DNA from: Siderastrea radians
Lineage: Eukaryota > Cnidaria > Anthozoa > Scleractinia > Rhizangiidae
Assembly (NCBI GenBank): GCA_964017195.1
Contig: OZ024888.1
Span: 14,435,701 to 14,499,700, forward strand
Direction of reading: 5' to 3'
Length of the DNA: 64,000 nt
Shown piece after piece: positions 60,942 to 64,000 of this stretch (its first letter is position 1; the number at the start of each line of letters is the position of its first letter). The position numbers were made by a program, and so were the translations under genes. The notes beneath the pieces are model-generated. The model had not been told where the DNA came from, made no database searches, and was given only the letters and a program-made list of their open reading frames with translations.

Positions 60942-61508
60942 CCGTGTGGCACGAAATTTTTGCTGGTTCTAATTTTTGCGATTGTTGCGGATTTTTTCAC
61001 GATCCGCAAAAAAAAGTTCCAGCGAAAAAAATCTCCAGCAAAAATTTTCTCCGCAAAAATTTACTCCAAAGTCGAAATTATATACAAACATCGCCTTTTA
61101 AGCATAATGTAAAAACATGTTGGTGCCCATTTACTTAACCGTCTCTTTCGTTCAGAAACAAAAGGAAATTAGAACCAAAACATTCAGAAATAAAACAATG
61201 AAATTGCAGTTGGTCAGGAGCTCCTGAGTTCGTACATGTATTTGACAGTTAAAATTTTTAAAGAAAAGAACTGTCTGAAGGTGCTCCATTGATTAAGTGC
61301 ATGTTGTTCACCTGTATTCGATTGTTTGCACTCAAAAAACGACAACGTTAGAATTCCAAATAGAAGACGACTTCCTGAAAAATCGCAAAAATTAATTCCC
61401 AGCGAGAAAAATCAGTTTCTCCCATTCGCAAAAATTAGTTCCCGCAAACACACAAAAAATCGCCAATCCGCAAAATTAAACTTCCGCAAAAAATTTAGTG
61501 TTACACGG
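60942..61508. mobile_element. 567-bp nested MITE, TA target site
   Basis: Ends CCGTGTGGCACGAAATTT and the matching AAATTTAGTGTTACACGG, flanked by TA on both sides (60940-60941, 61509-61510). The inside is rich in TCCGCAAAAATT words. TA target and short TIRs fit a Tc1/mariner-mobilised MITE. It lies inside the 59065-61553 element, so it inserted later. Confidence 0.75.
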
Positions 61509-61667
61509 TAGGCCTATCCGGATAAAGTCATCCGCTCTTTGAACACCCGAGGCCTGATTGATACGATAGGTCTAGCGAAAACAATGACTGGTCCAGTGAA
61601 AAGGCTCCGTTGTTTTACAAGCAGAAAGATCAGTTAAAAGATATCAAAAGTATCGAGCCAAACGTAC

Positions 61668-61739
61668 AGGTATCTCAAACTTTTAAGACCGGCAAATGTA
61701 TCCACAGGAAGTCTGCAAATGTTGTTTGACGTCAGGTCC
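61668..61739 (-). CDS. LRR exon (72 nt)
   Basis: Acceptor TTTTGCAG, donor GTACGT, 72 nt in phase 2. Codes DLTSNNICRLPVDTFAGLKS then LRYL. It is the most upstream exon in this window; more LRRs and the N-terminus should lie beyond 64 kb or be undetected. Confidence 0.82.
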
Positions 61740-61949
61740 CTGCAAAAAAAGAAACTTTTAAAGTGGACATGGGAATAAACAAAGGCTTCGGCCCTATTCT
61801 CTTTCGTATAATGCTCCGTCCTGCGAGATTCAGATTGCATTCTTCCCCGGCTAGTGTTCAGGTCGTCACGGTTCCTTGTTCGCAAACCACATTTGTATGA
61901 AAGGGACCTTGTGGTCTTCACAAGTTGTCTTTTTTCGCGTGCAAGTCAG

Positions 61950-64000
61950 TTCGTCACGTTGAAGGAGACGGTCTTAGCTATATCTGTCGAGGATTCAGCT
62001 AAATCTCCAGTTGTAACCGCATTGGTTCAATGGCTACAATATCGGATTCTTTGTCTCGTTTTACTCAGCCGCATATGGCCGTTGATTTCACTGCTGAAGA
62101 TGAGGAGGTGCTCGAGGAAGAGGGCAGAGTGAATTTAATCTCACTGAGGGAATTATTGTAGAAGACCAAGGCCCTGAAGCGGGAGAACATCCTTACGAAG
62201 ACCTGTTTTTAACACTGAAGATTGTGGACCAAAGGTTAACGAAGGTATCGGCAAGCATAGCGCTTGCACCAAGAGGCCAAGGAGCAGTTTTCTTCAATCC
62301 AGAAGCAATATTTTCGTCCCAAAAACTGCGAATTTCTTAAGGCTCCTCGAGTGAATCCCGAGTTATGGGACGACTTGTCGGACAAGACAAACAGTCGCGA
62401 TTTCTTTTTTCAGACGTTTCGAAATAATTTAGTGGTGCAATTGGCGAGCAAGGCCGTTGATTCCAAGAAGCGTATTCTATTCCGCAAATGATGTTTATGA
62501 CCTTTCAGTCGTTGCTCTCACCTTGCCAATTCTGTGTAGCAATTTTCTATGAAGCGTCGAGAAATATTTAAGTCCGAAATTGCTTCAGCTTAGAAGTCTT
62601 TGTGTTACGAGTCGCAGCCAACTACCACGATGCTAGTTGGTGAAGAATTGCCTCAGAGTATTTGTAACACTTCGCAAGTTAAGCGAATGGCAGTGCTAAA
62701 AAGTGTCGACAATGACCGTCGTTAAAATCGAGTTCTTCCGCGTCTGGGTATACTAATTTCAAACAACCTCGTGTTGATTCGTCTCATGTCTGTCCGTTTG
62801 CAAATTATGGAACGATTAATTTGAACTTCAAGCGCCATTACGAGTATCGGAAACCTCTATAACAGAAAAACCAGTCGCTGCCGCGTCAGACTTCCAGGAG
62901 CTCCAGTACAATGACCAAGCAGCAGTGACGTCACAAATGCCTCACGTCTATCCTCAAGTTGGAGGCTGTTTGGCAAAGTTTTGTTCCTCTTGAAGTAGTT
63001 TATCTTCCGACAGTTGGGTTGTACAAGCCGTCAGCAGCTATAAAATTGAATTTAACGGTGCACTCTTTCAAATTCGGAAACCACGTGGGATTTAATTTTT
63101 CTGTTGAGAAAACAGAAATAATTGAATTTGAAGTTCAGAAGATGTTGGAGAAAGGCGCTATTAGACACGCTCAGTTTCATACCAAACAATCCCTGTCTAA
63201 TCTGTTCGTTATCCCTCAGAAGACGGGTGATTTACGCCCTGCTATTATATTAATTTGAGACCCCTGAATGAGTTTGTTCGATACCATCATTTCAAGATGG
63301 AGGGTTTAAACTCTCTGTTCGATCTGCTATCTTGTCCTGAATTTTTCACCAAATTTGATCCTAAGGATGTTTATTTTACGATATCTATACATCCCGATCA
63401 TTTCAAGTACCTGAGATTTGAGTGGAACTAAACTCTCTATTAACTTATTTGCTTTCCCTTTGGGCCTTCCTTGGCACCTAGGGTCTTTGCGAAGGTCATG
63501 AAGCCTTTTGTGTCGGCAGTTCGTAACAAAGGAAAAGGATTAGTTATTTATCTTGACTCTATTTCCATTATCAGTTCATCTCGTGAATTATCTTCCGAAG
63601 AAACTGCTTTTGTCTTCTAGACGTTAGAATCCCTAGGTTTTATTTTCAATAGGGAAAAGTTTATGCATGTTCCTTCTCAGAAAGTTGAGTTTCTTGGATT
63701 CATTGTTGACTCTGCGGAGATGATTGTTTCTTTTCTAGAAAGCAAGATAATTAAGTTAAGAGATCGTTCAGCTTTTCTGTCGGAAAAACTCCAGTGTTCT
63801 ATTTGAGAATTAGCTCATCTTATTGGCTTAATTGTCTCTTCATTTCCTGCAATCAGGCCTGCAAGGTTTTGTAACCGTGACCCTTAAGGCTGCAAAGTAG
63901 AAGCTTTAACTGCTGGTGATGGTGACTATAATTCAATGATTTGTTTATTAGAGGCTGCCAAAGCGGCTCTTCAGTGGTTTATATCATGTTGTCATATATA
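61950..64000 (+). pseudogene. decayed DIRS-like retroelement, runs off the window
   Basis: A gag-like segment (YFRPKNCEFLKAPRVNPELW, 62312-62371 region) is followed by an RT. The RT starts near 62960 with FEVQKMLEKGAIRHAQ and VIPQKTGDLRPA. It continues after a frameshift with LRPLNEFVRYHHFKMEGL, then GLPLAPRVFAKVMKPF and VIYLDS, where the expected YLDD is changed, and finally VEFLGFIVDS and ELAHLIGLIVSSFPAIRPAR. This order fits DIRS-type RTs. Multiple stops show it is dead. The recombinase part, if present, lies outside the window. Confidence 0.65.

Larger units (their letters stand above)
59065..61553. mobile_element. 2.49-kb TIR element with 3-bp target duplication
   Basis: The left end GACCCGGTTGTTCAGAAAGC and right end (reverse complement of TTTGAACACCCGAGGC) resemble a common cnidarian element family. 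CTG flanks both ends (59062-59064, 61554-61556). The host sequence on both sides rejoins perfectly with the uninterrupted paralogous intron at 7900-7930 (AACACTG then ATTGATAC), which acts as an empty site. Three-base duplications suggest a Harbinger-type element. No transposase was recognised, and a second MITE is nested inside. Confidence 0.75.

Overview
The window is animal nuclear DNA, most likely from an anthozoan cnidarian (stony-coral-like). It is AT-rich and intron-dominated. It carries tRNA-derived SINEs, Penelope-like, DIRS-like and LINE retroelement remnants, several foldback or terminal-inverted-repeat (TIR) elements, and a host gene whose recognisable exons are scattered over more than 50 kb of the minus strand.

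A complete Polinton/adintovirus-type integrated virus occupies 13588-34532 (20,945 bp). It has about 272-bp TIRs that begin AGTAGTAAAG, flanked by a 6-bp target-site duplication AAGGAC. It is visibly GC-richer than the host DNA. It encodes: three paralogous SFYV-type proteins; two related early-type small genes in inverted orientation; a SLOG-like Rossmann protein; a two-GRF-zinc-finger protein with an A_AAA_AAG shift site; an RVE integrase with a C-terminal chromodomain; a hexon-type major capsid protein; an adenain-like cysteine protease; a FtsK/HerA packaging ATPase; a glycine-rich RGG protein; a two-TM SLATT-like protein; several tiny arginine-rich virion-type proteins; a PLA2-domain protein; and a 1301-residue protein-primed PolB. 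A tRNA-like gene with Pol III signals lies between the protease and ATPase genes. Most genes or clusters have a TATA box 35-65 bp before the ATG. Many small basic proteins share an xRGG motif like an adenain cleavage site. Integrase, capsid, protease and ATPase each carry one in-frame stop, and the ATPase also has a frameshift, so this copy is a young but defective fossil. PolB is intact.

Host layout: eleven leucine-rich-repeat (LRR) exons, every one exactly 72 nt, phase 2, on the minus strand (8.0, 37.8, 43.8, 45.0, 47.3, 53.5, 55.7, 56.2, 58.3, 58.6, 61.7 kb). They form an LRR ectodomain of the LGR/relaxin-receptor type. The virus sits in the roughly 30-kb intron between the 37.8-kb and 8.0-kb exons. 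The other introns hold mobile elements: a LINE fragment (about 3.0-3.8 kb), a foldback element (4.4 kb), dimeric tRNA-SINEs (6.5-6.9 and 44.4-44.8 kb), a Penelope fragment (13.3 kb), a TTAA-flanked element (35.2-36.7 kb), a 2.5-kb TIR element (39.4-41.9 kb), a foldback MITE (45.4-45.9 kb), a 57-bp minisatellite (46.3-47.0 kb), a LINE 3' part (47.9-49.5 kb), nested MITEs (59.1-61.6 kb) and a decayed DIRS-like element running off the right edge. Duplicated exon-plus-intron blocks show that the LRR array grew by segmental duplication.

All function calls come from reading motifs by eye. No search or alignment program was run.
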